DNA of 64,000 nt from Donghicola mangrovi (GTDB lineage Bacteria > Pseudomonadota > Alphaproteobacteria > Rhodobacterales > Rhodobacteraceae): contig NZ_JABCJE010000001.1 of the NCBI RefSeq assembly GCF_013377535.1, positions 186,001 to 250,000 on the forward strand, read 5' to 3'. Shown here in pieces: positions 30,901 to 44,612 of this stretch. The translations under genes were made by a program, and so were the position numbers. Numbering within the stretch: position 1 is the stretch's first letter; the number at the start of each line of letters is the position of its first letter. The notes under the pieces were generated by a model. That model worked only from the letters and a program-made list of their open reading frames with translations. It did no database searches and was not told the origin of the DNA.

Positions 30901-32109
30901 CAGCTTCTTCGCCTGCTTCACGGTGCTCGACAGGCCTTTGGCCTCAAGGCGCGAGTAGATGAAGGGCTTGAAGAGTTCCAGCGCCATCTTCTTGGGCAGA
31001 CCACATTGGTGCAGCTTGAGCTCCGGACCGGTCACGATGACCGAACGGCCCGAGAAGTCCACGCGCTTACCCAAAAGGTTCTGACGGAAGCGACCCTGCT
31101 TACCTTTCAGCATGTCGGACAGCGACTTCAGCGGACGCTTGTTCGCGCCGGTGATGACGCGGCCACGGCGGCCGTTGTCGAACAGTGCGTCTACTGCTTC
31201 TTGCAGCATACGCTTTTCGTTACGCACGATGATATCGGGCGCGCGGAGTTCGATCAGACGCTTCAGACGGTTGTTCCGGTTGATCACGCGGCGGTACAGA
31301 TCGTTGAGATCCGAGGTCGCAAAACGGCCGCCATCCAGCGGAACCAGCGGACGCAGTTCCGGCGGGATCACGGGGATCACGGTCATGATCATCCACTCGG
31401 GGCGGTTGCCCGACTCGAGGAACGACTCAACGACTTTCAGACGCTTGATGATCTTCTTGGGCTTCAGTTCGCCGGTGGCTTCGGCCAGATCAGCGCGCAG
31501 CTGCTCGGCTTCGGCTTCCAGATCGATCGCAGCCAGCATTTCGCGGATCGCTTCAGCGCCGATGTTGGCGGTGAAGGCGTCCATGCCGTACTGGTCCTGA
31601 GCGTCCATGAACTCTTCTTCGGTCATCATCTGGCCGTAGGTCAGGTCAGTCAGACCGGGCTCGATAACAACATAGTTTTCGAAGTAGAGAACGCGTTCCA
31701 GATCACGCAGGGTCATGTCCAGCATCAGGCCGATGCGCGAGGGCAGCGACTTGAGGAACCAGATGTGCGCACAGGGCGCCGCCAGTTCGATGTGACCCAT
31801 ACGCTCGCGGCGTACTTTCTGCAGAGTGACTTCGACGCCGCACTTTTCACAGACGACGCCGCGGTACTTCATGCGCTTATATTTACCGCAAAGGCATTCG
31901 TAGTCTTTGATCGGGCCAAAGATACGCGCGCAGAACAGACCGTCACGCTCGGGCTTGAACGTACGGTAGTTGATGGTCTCGGGCTTTTTGATCTCGCCGT
32001 ACGACCACGAGAGGATACGCTCGGGCGATGCCAGCGAAACGCGGATTTCGTCGAACGCCTTGGCGGGCGTCAACGGGTTGAACGGATTGTTCGTCAGTTC
32101 CTGGTTCAT
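27913..32109 (-). CDS. rpoC: RNA polymerase beta' subunit
   Basis: 1398 residues. The N-terminal zinc site CxCGKYK...CxxCG is intact ([20 protein letters not shown]), and the catalytic magnesium motif [11 protein letters not shown] lies near residue 460. The second zinc region and the trigger-loop region ([10 protein letters not shown]) follow. It lies 53 nt after rpoB. Confidence 0.99.
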   Translation of the reverse strand: MNQELTNNPFNPLTPAKAFDEIRVSLASPERILSWSYGEIKKPETINYRTFKPERDGLFCARIFGPIKDYECLCGKYKRMKYRGVVCEKCGVEVTLQKVRRERMGHIELAAPCAHIWFLKSLPSRIGLMLDMTLRDLERVLYFENYVVIEPGLTDLTYGQMMTEEEFMDAQDQYGMDAFTANIGAEAIREMLAAIDLEAEAEQLRADLAEATGELKPKKIIKRLKVVESFLESGNRPEWMIMTVIPVIPPELRPLVPLDGGRFATSDLNDLYRRVINRNNRLKRLIELRAPDIIVRNEKRMLQEAVDALFDNGRRGRVITGANKRPLKSLSDMLKGKQGRFRQNLLGKRVDFSGRSVIVTGPELKLHQCGLPKKMALELFKPFIYSRLEAKGLSSTVKQAKKLVEKERPEVWDILDEVIREHPVMLNRAPTLHRLGIQAFEPTLIEGKAIQLHPLVCSAFNADFDGDQMAVHVPLSLEAQLEARVLMMSTNNVLSPANGAPIIVPSQDMILGLYYVTLQRDGMKGEGMAFASLDEVQHALDSGAVHLHAKVTARVKQIDEDGMEVYQRFETTPGRVLLGNLLPQNAKAPFALVNRLLRKKEVQQVIDTVYRYCGQKESVIFCDQIMTLGFRQAFRAGISFGKDDMVIPDNKWDIVEATREQAKGFEQQYMDGLITQGEKYNKVIDAWTRCNDTVTDAMMNTISAAKRDENGAEMEPNSVYMMAHSGARGSVTQMKQLGGMRGLMAKPNGDIIETPIISNFKEGLTVLEYFNSTHGARKGLSDTALKTANSGYLTRRLVDVAQDCIIREHDCGTDKAVTVEAAVNDGEVVSSLPERILGRTAAEDICVPGTDDVIAANGTLIDERLADRIGEAGVQSARVRSPLTCEAEDGVCAMCYGRDLARGTMVNQGEAVGIIAAQSIGEPGTQLTMRTFHIGGVAQGGQQSFQEAGHEGTIVFRNPNTIKNTSDEVIVMGRNMQLIITGTDGAELASYKLGYGTKLFVTEGATVKRGTKLFEWDPFTLPIIAERTGKARLVDLTNGVSVREDTDDATGMTQKIVTDWRTAPRGNELKPEIIIVDPESGEPVRNDAGNPVAYPMSVDAILSVEEGQDVSAGDVVARIPREGTKTKDITGGLPRVAELFEARRPKDHAIIAEIDGYVRFGRDYKNKRRITIEPMDSNKEPVEYMVPKGKHIPVQEGDFIQKGEYIMDGNPAPHDILAILGIEALANYMINEVQDVYRLQGVKINDKHIEVVVRQMLQKWEIQDSGDTTLLKGEHVEKAEFDAANEKAIKKGGRPARGEPILLGITKASLQTRSFISAASFQETTRVLTEAAVQGKRDTLVGLKENVIVGRLIPAGTGGATSRVRKIAHDRDNVVIDARRIEAEKAAALAAPVQNLDD

Positions 32110-32162
32110 GTCAGAGTCCTTGAATGAGGCCGAAGGGGGTTAGGTAAGGGGCACGGGGCCCC

Positions 32163-36299
<4,137 letters not shown>

Positions 36300-36441
36300 G
36301 GAGCGATCTCACCTTTCGTTTCTCATGCGGTTGCGCGCACCGTCGGGCCCCGGTCGCACACCCAAGAGACAGCGTGTTCTGGATCCATGCCTGGCCACCG
36401 TCCCACCGGCAGCCTCCCGATCCTTTGAACCTCGCCTTAGA

Positions 36442-36534
36442 AAAGAGTTAACGAAAAACTCTTTGCTGAGACAGGTTCAGCAGGGCTGGGGAAACCCCAA
36501 CCCTGCCGCAAATCCAACCCGGATGAACTCCGGG
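36442..36534 (-). promoter_or_regulatory. rplL-rpoB intercistronic hairpins (attenuator/processing region)
   Basis: On the mRNA three hairpins follow the rplL stop: CCCGGA/TCCGGG (36518-36534), GCAGGG-TGGGG/CCCCAG-CCCTGC (36480-36506) and AAAGAGTT/AACTCTTT (36442-36464). In E. coli this junction holds a partial terminator and an RNase III site that set the ratio of L7/L12 to polymerase subunits; the same role is inferred here. Confidence 0.7.
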
Positions 36535-36540
36535 ACAAGA

Positions 36541-36918
36541 TTACTTGAGCTCGACCGAAGCGCCTGCTTCTTCCAGCTGCTTTTTGATCGCTTCGGCTTC
36601 TGCCTTGTCGACGCCTTCTTTGACAGCTTTGCCACCGGCTTCAACCAGTTCTTTAGCTTCTTTCAGGCCCAGACCGGTGATCGCGCGAACTTCTTTGATC
36701 ACGTTGATCTTCTTGTCGCCTGCTTCTTTCAGGATGACGTCGAATTCGGTCTTTTCTTCAGCAGCTGCGCCTGCGTCTGCCGCGGGGCCAGCAACCATTA
36801 CTGCGCCGCCAGCTGCGGGCTCGATGCCGTACTCATCCTTCAGGATGGTTTTCAGTTCTTGTGCTTCCAGCAGGGTCAGACCAACGATCTCTTCTGCGAG
36901 TTTCTTCAGATCAGCCAT
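36541..36918 (-). CDS. rplL: 50S ribosomal protein L7/L12
   Basis: 125 residues: an N-terminal dimerisation domain (1-35), an Ala-rich hinge (about 38-55) and the C-terminal factor-binding domain with [20 protein letters not shown]. It is present in several copies on the L10 stalk. It lies 79 nt after rplJ. Confidence 0.98.
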   Translation of the reverse strand: MADLKKLAEEIVGLTLLEAQELKTILKDEYGIEPAAGGAVMVAGPAADAGAAAEEKTEFDVILKEAGDKKINVIKEVRAITGLGLKEAKELVEAGGKAVKEGVDKAEAEAIKKQLEEAGASVELK

Positions 36919-36997
36919 TTTAGACTCTTTCCGTATGTATATTAAGATGTGTTCCAGCGTCAGGGCATAGCCCTACGCGGCTCTCTTGATTGCGTTA

Positions 36998-37513
36998 TCA
37001 GGCGGCTGCCTTGTCTTCGATGGTAGACAGGATGCCGGCGATGTTCGAAGCAGGTGCGCCAATGGCACCGGCGATGTTCGAAGCGGGCGCGGCGATACAA
37101 CCAACGATCGAGGCAATAAGCTCCTCGCGCGAAGGCATTTTCGACACGGCTTCAACACCGGCACGGTCCAGAGCGTTCTCACCCATTGCACCGCCGAGGA
37201 TTTTGAACTTGTCATTACCCTTGGCGAAGTCCTCGGCGACCTTGGCTGCTGCCACGGGGTCTTCCGAGAAGGTCAGAACGGTCATGCCCGAAAGGTACTC
37301 TGCCATGCTTGCGCAGGGCTTACCCTCCAGAGCGATCTTGGCGAGCCTGTTCTTGGCAACACGTACCGACGCATCCGCTGCGCGCGCACGCGCACGCAGG
37401 TCTTGCATCTCCGCAACCGTGAGACCCTCGTAGTGGGCAACCACAACGACGCCAGAGCTTTCAAAGATCTGGCCGAGTTCCTCGACCACCTTCTCTTTTT
37501 GTGCTCTATCCAC
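36998..37513 (-). CDS. rplJ: 50S ribosomal protein L10
   Basis: 171 residues. The GTG start at 37511-37513 (first residues [14 protein letters not shown]) is chosen because GGAG lies 7 nt upstream and it gives the usual alphaproteobacterial length. L10 anchors the L7/L12 stalk. Near the C-terminus an [19 protein letters not shown] repeat is visible. The 232-nt leader fits L10-mediated autoregulation. Confidence 0.96.
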   Translation of the reverse strand: MDRAQKEKVVEELGQIFESSGVVVVAHYEGLTVAEMQDLRARARAADASVRVAKNRLAKIALEGKPCASMAEYLSGMTVLTFSEDPVAAAKVAEDFAKGNDKFKILGGAMGENALDRAGVEAVSKMPSREELIASIVGCIAAPASNIAGAIGAPASNIAGILSTIEDKAAA

Positions 37514-37745
37514 AGTTTTACTCCAAGTTTGGGGTTTCCCCCGGCTCAAGTTTGCCCTGACAAAGTCAGAGCGTCGGGTCCGTTTCAGGGTCCCGAAGCC
37601 AAGATCCTCGGGGCGGTAGCCCCATACGGAATTCTTAGTTCGTTCCCCATCTCAGAAAGGCGGATATTAAGCCCCTTGCGGAACACCCTTCGTCTCGGAC
37701 AGGACGGGGCCATCGGGCCCCGCCATCCAGGTTTCCCTGGAATTC
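37514..37745 (-). promoter_or_regulatory. rplJL leader (probable L10 leader)
   Basis: The 232-nt rplA-rplJ spacer contains a strong CGGGGCC/GGGCCCCG hairpin (about 37705-37723) and GGGGAAACCCC just before the start. It also has a 13-nt direct repeat AACTAAGAATTCC, at the rplA stop and again about 110 nt on. In many bacteria the L10-L12 complex binds this leader; the Rfam L10-leader model was not run. Confidence 0.6.
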
Positions 37746-38447
37746 TTAGTTGGCAGCGCCAGCCGAAGCGACGTCTACCGATACACCGCCGCCCATGGTC
37801 GAGCTGATCGATACCTTCTTGATGTAGGTACCTTTCGCGCCTGCGGGCTTCGCTTTTGCAACTGCATCTACGAATGCGCGGATGTTTTCAACCAGTTTGT
37901 CGGCATCGAACGAAGCTTTGCCAACACCAGCGTGGATCACACCAGCCTTCTCAACTTTGAACTGGACCTGGCCGCCTTTGGCGTCCGACACTGCCTGAGC
38001 AACGTCCATGGTCACGGTGCCGACTTTGGGGTTCGGCATCAGGTTGCGGGGGCCAAGCACCTTACCCAGACGGCCAACGATCGGCATCATGTCGGGGGTT
38101 GCGATGCAGCGATCGAACTCGATCTTGCCGCCCTGGATGGTTTCCATCAGGTCTTCTGCGCCAACGATGTCTGCGCCTGCTGCTTTGGCTTCGTCAGCCT
38201 TGGCACCACGTGCGAACACTGCAACGCGAACGGTTTTGCCGGTGCCGTTGGGCAGGCTGACAACACCGCGAACCATCTGGTCAGCGTGACGGGGGTCAAC
38301 GCCGAGGTTCATTGCGATCTCGATGGTTTCGTCGAACTTGGCGGTGGCGTTTGCCTTTACCAGCTCAACGGCTTCTACGATTGCGAGGTCTTCTTTACCA
38401 GCAAAGGCTTCGCGGACGGCGCGGGTGCGTTTACCAAGCTTAGCCAT
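37746..38447 (-). CDS. rplA: 50S ribosomal protein L1
   Basis: 233 residues starting [15 protein letters not shown], forming the mobile L1 stalk. The conserved [20 protein letters not shown] stretch ([15 protein letters not shown]) is visible. It overlaps the rplK stop by 1 nt (TAATG), so L11 and L1 are coupled. Confidence 0.98.
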   Translation of the reverse strand: MAKLGKRTRAVREAFAGKEDLAIVEAVELVKANATAKFDETIEIAMNLGVDPRHADQMVRGVVSLPNGTGKTVRVAVFARGAKADEAKAAGADIVGAEDLMETIQGGKIEFDRCIATPDMMPIVGRLGKVLGPRNLMPNPKVGTVTMDVAQAVSDAKGGQVQFKVEKAGVIHAGVGKASFDADKLVENIRAFVDAVAKAKPAGAKGTYIKKVSISSTMGGGVSVDVASAGAAN

Positions 38448-38872
38448 TACTTTACCTCGATGCCCATCGAACGGGCCGAGCCCATGATGATTTTCATTGC
38501 CTGCTCAACGCTGTTCGCGTTCAGGTCTTTCATTTTCGCTTCTGCGATTTCACGAACCTGCTTCGCGGTCACGGTACCAGCAGTTGCGCGACCGGGGGTC
38601 TTGGAACCACCCTGAAGCTTAGCAGCCTTCTTCAGGAAATACGACGCGGGGGGCGTCTTGATTTCCATGGTGAACGACTTGTCCTGGTAGTAGTAGATCA
38701 CGGTCGGGCAAGGCGCACCAACTTCCATCTCCTGCGTCTTGGCGTTGAACGCCTTGCAGAATTCCATGATGTTGATACCGCGCTGACCCAGAGCGGGGCC
38801 GACCGGCGGAGAGGGGTTCGCTTTGCCCGCAGGCACTTGCAGCTTGAGGCTGCCAATCAGTTTCTTAGCCAT
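38447..38872 (-). CDS. rplK: 50S ribosomal protein L11
   Basis: 141 residues starting [19 protein letters not shown], with the Pro-rich hinge [16 protein letters not shown]. It binds the thiostrepton/GTPase-associated rRNA. It lies 102 nt after nusG and overlaps rplA by 1 nt. Confidence 0.98.
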   Translation of the reverse strand: MAKKLIGSLKLQVPAGKANPSPPVGPALGQRGINIMEFCKAFNAKTQEMEVGAPCPTVIYYYQDKSFTMEIKTPPASYFLKKAAKLQGGSKTPGRATAGTVTAKQVREIAEAKMKDLNANSVEQAMKIIMGSARSMGIEVK

Positions 38873-38974
38873 TTGGCTTTTCCTTTATCCAACACCTTCG
38901 GGACGCGTCCGTCAGGCTGACTGTTGTCGCGGTGTGGTTTCAGGGCCGCGGCCCCTCCCCTCCCGCGGGGACAC

Positions 38975-39508
38975 TCAGACCAGTTTGGTGACCTGAGTGA
39001 ATTCCAGTTCGACCGGGGTCTCGCGACCAAAGATCGAAACGGTGACCTTCAGACGCTGGTTGTCGTCGTCCACCTCTTCGACCATCCCGTCGAAATCTTC
39101 GAACGGGCCGTCATTGACCTTGACCTTTTCACCAACCTCGAAGCGCAGCAGGGTGCGCGGCGCTTCTTCGGTTTCCTGAACGCGGTTCAGGATCGCGTTG
39201 ACTTCCGAATCACGCATGGGCAGCGGACGCCCCTGCGGACCCAGGAAACCGGTCACGCGGTTGATCGAAGTCACCAGAAGGAACGTCTCGTCGGTCAGCT
39301 GCATGCGGACCAGGACGTAACCGGGCATAAAGCGGCGCTCGGTCGTTACCTTCTTGCCCCGGCGGATCTCGATCACCTCTTCGGTGGGAACCAGGACTTC
39401 TTCGATCAGGTCTTCAAGGCCCTTTTCGGCGGCTTTCTGTCTGATTTGTTCGGCGATCTTTTTCTCGAAGTTCGAGAGAACGCTCACCGAATACCAACGC
39501 TTTGCCAT
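38975..39508 (-). CDS. nusG: Transcription termination/antitermination factor NusG
   Basis: 177 residues. The NGN domain begins MAKRWYSVSVLSNFEK, with PGYVLVRM in the middle, and a KOW domain follows (VGEKVKVNDGPFEDFDGMVEEVD). It couples RNA polymerase to ribosomes and Rho. It is 194 nt after secE, with a 17-bp palindrome in that spacer. Confidence 0.98.
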   Translation of the reverse strand: MAKRWYSVSVLSNFEKKIAEQIRQKAAEKGLEDLIEEVLVPTEEVIEIRRGKKVTTERRFMPGYVLVRMQLTDETFLLVTSINRVTGFLGPQGRPLPMRDSEVNAILNRVQETEEAPRTLLRFEVGEKVKVNDGPFEDFDGMVEEVDDDNQRLKVTVSIFGRETPVELEFTQVTKLV

Positions 39509-39570
39509 TTGGGCCTCTGTCTCGTTTCCTCAGCACTTGGCCGGAGCCGCGTGCAAATTCCATTTGATAT

Positions 39571-39587
39571 CTGCGGTTTAACCGCAG
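39571..39587. repeat. 17-bp palindrome upstream of nusG
   Basis: CTGCGGTT-T-AACCGCAG is a perfect inverted repeat in the secE-nusG spacer, about 60 nt before the nusG start. It may be an operator or a short RNA hairpin. Confidence 0.6.
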
Positions 39588-39702
39588 TTCGTCCAATAAA
39601 AACGGGCGCGGGCTACGAATCGCCACACGCCACACATAGGACAGTGAAGCGCCTATTACCCCCCCGAGCGCAGAATTTCAAGGCTTAAGGGAGGGAAAGC
39701 GA

Positions 39703-39900
39703 TCAGCTTACCGCAGCAAGCAGGCCCTGCAGGCCAAAGCGGATCAGAAGATCCACCACAAAGAAAAATACGGCAAAGAGCGACGCCATAATGAACACCA
39801 TAAGGGTGGTCAGCATGACTTCTTTGCGGGACGGCCAAGCGACCTTCGCGATCTCGGCGCGGGTCTGCTGGACGAACTGGAGCGGGTTGGTGTTGGCCAT
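39703..39900 (-). CDS. secE: Preprotein translocase subunit SecE
   Basis: 65 residues starting MANTNPLQFVQQTR, with the conserved amphipathic helix EIAKVAWPSRKEV and one transmembrane segment at about 33-55. It clamps SecY. GAGGACC precedes the start. It lies 88 nt after the sulfotransferase-like gene, with its own candidate promoter. Confidence 0.96.
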   Translation of the reverse strand: MANTNPLQFVQQTRAEIAKVAWPSRKEVMLTTLMVFIMASLFAVFFFVVDLLIRFGLQGLLAAVS

Positions 39901-39925
39901 GGTGGTCCTCACTTTTCTGGCGGGT

Positions 39926-39954
39926 CACATACGCCCTAAGGACACAGAGTTCAA
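39926..39954 (-). promoter_or_regulatory. Candidate secE-nusG promoter
   Basis: TTGAAC (39949-39954), a 17-nt spacer and TATGTG (39926-39931), 25 nt upstream of the secE start codon. CATACG words lie just upstream. Confidence 0.5.
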
Positions 39955-39988
39955 GTCTGGCGGACGTATGGTTCGCGTATGGCTGGCG

Positions 39989-40828
39989 TCATGACGCAGG
40001 GCGGCGCAAAAGGGTCACGTTTTCCAGATCCATGATCCGGTTAAGGTCCGCCAAATAGGCCGCGCGGCTGGCCTCTAGTACCTTGCGGGGCCACGGCTGG
40101 AACCGGTCGGACGGGTCACGGACGGGGTACTGGGCCTTGGCGATGCGGGCGGATTTCTGGGGTTCGGGGCGGTCGGCCCCCTGCCCCTCGAGGACCGCAA
40201 TCGCGGCGGCAGAGATCGAGCTGTTCACATGCCCTTCGATCGGATCAAGGGCGGCCCCTTCGCCAAGCATGTGCTCGACGATCTGGGGAAACACGATTTG
40301 GTAATCCTCTTGGCTCCAGACAACCACGCGATTCGTCTGGGCCAGCTCGGCGATCAGATCGGACCAGCGCAGGGTGTCGGGGCTGCGCCCTTCGGTAAAG
40401 GCGTCGATGCCATCGCAGGCCAGCCCGTTGAACACCGCATGGGCATAGAGGGAGGCAAGCCACGTCGCCGGATCGCGCACCGCCATATAGAGGGTCACGT
40501 CGGCGCCGGTCAGGGCATCCGTGATATCGGCAATCTTTTTGGCGCCCTGCGGATAGAGGGGGCGGCGCGATTTGGGCCGGAACTGGGGGCCCATCAGGTT
40601 TTCTTCGGAGATGACCAGTTCATCGCAATCGCCGGCCATGTCGGGGGCGCTTTGCCCGCGCGCGAGACGCTTGTTCAGGGGCACGCCATCCTTGCGCAGG
40701 GACTTGGGGCCCAGAAAGCAGACATCCCAATCGGCCAGCTGTTCGGCAGCGGCTTCGAGCGTTTTCTGCAGATGGGTGGACGCTGTTTTATGCGCACCGA
40801 TATGCAGTGATACTGGGATTGTTTTCAT
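39989..40828 (-). CDS. Sulfotransferase-like protein
   Basis: 279 residues. The N-terminal loop HIGAHKTASTHLQ (9-21) is the 5'-phosphosulfate-binding motif of PAPS sulfotransferases, and YMAVRDPATWLASLY around Arg118 resembles the 3'-phosphate site. No signal peptide is seen. The second ATG is chosen because GGAG lies 6 nt upstream. The substrate is unknown, possibly a surface glycan. It lies between tRNA-Trp and secE, which are usually adjacent. Confidence 0.75.
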   Translation of the reverse strand: MKTIPVSLHIGAHKTASTHLQKTLEAAAEQLADWDVCFLGPKSLRKDGVPLNKRLARGQSAPDMAGDCDELVISEENLMGPQFRPKSRRPLYPQGAKKIADITDALTGADVTLYMAVRDPATWLASLYAHAVFNGLACDGIDAFTEGRSPDTLRWSDLIAELAQTNRVVVWSQEDYQIVFPQIVEHMLGEGAALDPIEGHVNSSISAAAIAVLEGQGADRPEPQKSARIAKAQYPVRDPSDRFQPWPRKVLEASRAAYLADLNRIMDLENVTLLRRPAS

Positions 40829-40862
40829 TTCGCGCTCCGTCATGTGGCTGCGAAATTTGGCC

Positions 40863-40938
40863 TGGCAGGGGCAGCAGGGTTCGAACCCGCGACCTACGGT
40901 TTTGGAGACCGTCGCTCTACCAGCTGAGCTATACCCCT
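40863..40938 (-). tRNA. tRNA-Trp (CCA anticodon)
   Basis: 76 nt with encoded 3' CCA. The acceptor stem AGGGGTA/TGCCCCT, a D-loop with AGCTCAGCTGGTAGAGC, the anticodon loop CTCCAAA with anticodon CCA, and the T-loop GGTTCGAACCC all fold as a cloverleaf. It is upstream of secE-nusG, as in many proteobacteria. Confidence 0.97.
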
Positions 40939-40951
40939 AAGGCCGTGAGGC

Positions 40952-40980
40952 TGTCTAATCGGCCCGCGCGGGGTTTGCAA
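40952..40980 (-). promoter_or_regulatory. Probable tRNA-Trp promoter
   Basis: TTGCAA (40975-40980), a 17-nt spacer that is strongly GC, and TAGACA (40952-40957), ending 13 nt before the mature tRNA 5' end. Confidence 0.6.
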
Positions 40981-41021
40981 GACGGAATTCGCCATAACTT
41001 GCCAGAAGGTCGTGGATATTT

Positions 41022-42008
41022 TTAGCGGCGTCTTCCGATCCACCGCAGCATGACCAGACCAAGGATCTGCACCACCGCGATCACCGCACAGATGATGGCC
41101 AGATCAGCAAAGGCGTGGCTGTCATTCACCCCCGGCATCCCGCCCACGTTCACGCCGAAAAGGCCGGTGAGAAAGCCCAGCGGCAGAAAGATCACCGAGG
41201 CCATGGACATGACGAACATGTTCTTGTTCAGGCGGTCCGAGAGCTGGCCGGAAAGCTCTTCGCGCAGAACCATGGTCTGGTCGCGCAGCTCTTCCATATC
41301 CTCGACGATGCGGGTCATTTTGATGGCCTCTTCTTCGATCTCGCGGCGAGTGACGAGGTCGATAAAGGGGGCGTCAGACCGGACGACGTCCGAGAGGACA
41401 TCGCGCTGGGGAACAAGGAAGCGCAGGGCGGCGATGACCTGAAGGCGCATGTCCACCACCTCGCGGCGGAGGGATTCGCTGCCTTGGGCGATCACGGCGT
41501 CCTCGAGGGTTTCTGCCTGCTTGTCGAGGCTGGTCTGGAACTTGCCGATGCCAGCCACGAGGTATTCGATCAGCTGCACCAGAAAGGCGCCCGCAGATTC
41601 GGGGCCCCTGCCCCGCCGGATTTCGGAATCCAGCAGCTCGATCGAGCGGACGCGCTTGCGCGAGATGGTCACGATGCGGTGGGCGTCAATGTACATCCGG
41701 ACCGAGACCATGTCTTCGGGGTCCTCGCCTTCGTTCCAGTTCATGCCGCGCAGGATGATCATGAGGCCGTCGCCTAGGGCCATCATGCGGGGGCGCGTGT
41801 CCACGTCGAGCAGGGCCTCGGCGGCTTGGGGGTCCAGATAGTCGAGGTGGGTCATGATCCAGTCCTCGGCCGCGCCGTGGGTGCCGCTGAGGTGGACCCA
41901 GCCAAGGGTGTCCTCGCGCAGGGTGTGGATCAGCTTGGTCTCGTCGCAGACGCCGCGGTCGGGGCCGTTCAGGATGTGGGCAAGCAGGATCGGGCTGGTG
42001 TCGGTCAT
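41022..42008 (-). CDS. ZntB/CorA-family divalent metal transporter
   Basis: 328 residues. A long cytosolic N-terminal domain is followed by two C-terminal transmembrane segments, with the GVN motif of the CorA superfamily at 285-287 (LFGVNVGGMPG). The absence of the MPEL loop and the presence of GMPG suggest a zinc-efflux or uptake ZntB type rather than magnesium CorA. The start MTDTSPILL is used because the upstream extension shows no family similarity. Confidence 0.85.
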   Translation of the reverse strand: MTDTSPILLAHILNGPDRGVCDETKLIHTLREDTLGWVHLSGTHGAAEDWIMTHLDYLDPQAAEALLDVDTRPRMMALGDGLMIILRGMNWNEGEDPEDMVSVRMYIDAHRIVTISRKRVRSIELLDSEIRRGRGPESAGAFLVQLIEYLVAGIGKFQTSLDKQAETLEDAVIAQGSESLRREVVDMRLQVIAALRFLVPQRDVLSDVVRSDAPFIDLVTRREIEEEAIKMTRIVEDMEELRDQTMVLREELSGQLSDRLNKNMFVMSMASVIFLPLGFLTGLFGVNVGGMPGVNDSHAFADLAIICAVIAVVQILGLVMLRWIGRRR

Positions 42009-42069
42009 GAGGGGGCCTTCGGGTCGGGTGTCGGCAGGATAACGCATCGCACGGCCGATACGATCCCGC

Positions 42070-42101
42070 AAAAGCAAAAAGGCCGCCCGGAGGCGGCCTT
42101 T
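42070..42101 (-). terminator. Intrinsic terminator after the second tuf
   Basis: A perfect 10-bp stem (42078-42087 with 42092-42101), a 4-nt loop and a TTTTTGCTTTTGC tail on the minus strand. Confidence 0.9.
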
Positions 42102-42123
42102 CCGTAATCGGGGAAAACCCTGA

Positions 42124-43299
<1,176 letters not shown>

Positions 43300-43353
43300 C
43301 GATGGCGCCTCGTGAGTTGGGGGGGCAGCCTGCCCCGGTTCAGCATCGCGGGC

Positions 43354-43382
43354 GATGTATTGGACGCCATCAAGAAAATCAA
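43354..43382 (-). promoter_or_regulatory. Candidate promoter of the second tuf
   Basis: TTGATT (43377-43382), a 17-nt spacer and TACATC (43354-43359), 54 nt before the start codon. Confidence 0.45.
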
Positions 43383-43476
43383 GCGTCAGATGACATTCGC
43401 AGGGTTTGGAAACGCGATGTTGTGATGCCGCATCGCCCGCCACCGGCAAAAAACCGCGACGGGCCGTGGATTTGGT

Positions 43477-44136
43477 TTATTCCGCGGGGGTTACCGCTGC
43501 CGCAGCATCGGCTGCGGGCAGGGTCGTGGTTTCCACGGTTTCGGTGGTATCCGCCCCGGTTTCATTGGGCTCTGCGCCCTCTTCGGTGGTGGCATCACCG
43601 GCCGGTTTGTCGAGCCCGAACGCCTCGATATTCTTTTCCAGCCAGTGCTCGATGCGCTTGGCCGCGTTGTAAGACAGGTTTTCCATCTGCTCTTCGCGGG
43701 TCTGGGTCAGACCCGAGCCAAAGATGTTCCGCCCCGAGAACGATTCGAGCACCATAATGCGCTCTGGTTCGTCGTTGACCTTCTTGCCTTTGGCGTCATC
43801 CCAGAGGGTCACGTTCAGGATCAGCACCGACTTGGGCGCCAGCACCAGCGGGATGCCGGTCTGGGCCACAACGTAGCCATCCACGCTGATCCCGAGGTGG
43901 TAGAGCTTGCCGCCTTCGTAACGGCCAAAGCGGGCGGCGATGGCGGCGCGCATGGTGTCCACCCACTCTTCGGGGGCGACGTCGCGGGACAAGGGGCCCT
44001 GCACCGGATGGGGCGCCACAACGACGTTATGCCCCAGCTCGAACAGACCCAGCGGGACCGGCGGTTGGTCCAGATCGGACTTCTTCGCACAAGCGGCGAG
44101 GAGGCAAAGCATAGCGATGGCAATAAAACGGGTCAT
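43477..44136 (-). CDS. Putative lipoprotein, unknown function
   Basis: 219 residues. The signal peptide ends in the lipobox LAAC with Cys16 as the lipidated residue; Lys18-Lys19-Ser20-Asp21 follow. A globular middle part (about 30-170) follows, and the last 45 residues are low-complexity, rich in Thr/Glu/Ala. I do not recognise the family. GGAG precedes the start. It is on the same strand as, and 70 nt after, the SMR transporter. Confidence 0.8.
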   Translation of the reverse strand: MTRFIAIAMLCLLAACAKKSDLDQPPVPLGLFELGHNVVVAPHPVQGPLSRDVAPEEWVDTMRAAIAARFGRYEGGKLYHLGISVDGYVVAQTGIPLVLAPKSVLILNVTLWDDAKGKKVNDEPERIMVLESFSGRNIFGSGLTQTREEQMENLSYNAAKRIEHWLEKNIEAFGLDKPAGDATTEEGAEPNETGADTTETVETTTLPAADAAAAVTPAE

Positions 44137-44206
44137 GGGCGCTCCGGATGACGGGTTCGGGAACGGCAATAGCCCGAATTGCGCCACAGGATCAACGCAA
44201 GATCGG

Positions 44207-44539
44207 TTAGTGGCCCGCCGTGCCCGAAAAGGCAAAGATCGTCACAACCCCCGACAGGATCAGCCCAAGGCCGATCAGCGCGGGCAAATCCAGCCGTTCT
44301 GCATAGACGACCCAGCCCACGACCGAGATCAGCACGATCCCCAGACCGCTCCAGACCGCGTAGACGATGCCGACGGGCAGAGCGCGCAAGGTCACGGTCA
44401 GCAGGTAGAAGGCGATGATATAGGACACAACGGTCACCAAGGTGGGCCCCAGACGGGTGAATTCCTCGGTGCGTTTGAGCGCGGAGGTGCCGATGACCTC
44501 GCAAACTATTGCCGTGGCGAGGGCCAGATAGGGCAGCAT
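44207..44539 (-). CDS. Small multidrug resistance (SMR) transporter, EmrE/QacE type
   Basis: 110 residues with four transmembrane segments. The essential proton/substrate glutamate is Glu14 in VCEVIGTSALK, exactly as in EmrE. The conserved YAVWSGLG in segment 3 points to the multidrug rather than guanidinium (Gdx) branch. It is divergent from the P450 gene. Confidence 0.92.
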   Translation of the reverse strand: MLPYLALATAIVCEVIGTSALKRTEEFTRLGPTLVTVVSYIIAFYLLTVTLRALPVGIVYAVWSGLGIVLISVVGWVVYAERLDLPALIGLGLILSGVVTIFAFSGTAGH

Positions 44540-44612
44540 CTACGACTCCTTAACCGTTTACAGACAGCGCATGACGCCTACATCCTTAACCACAAAAGGG
44601 GAGAGGTGACAC

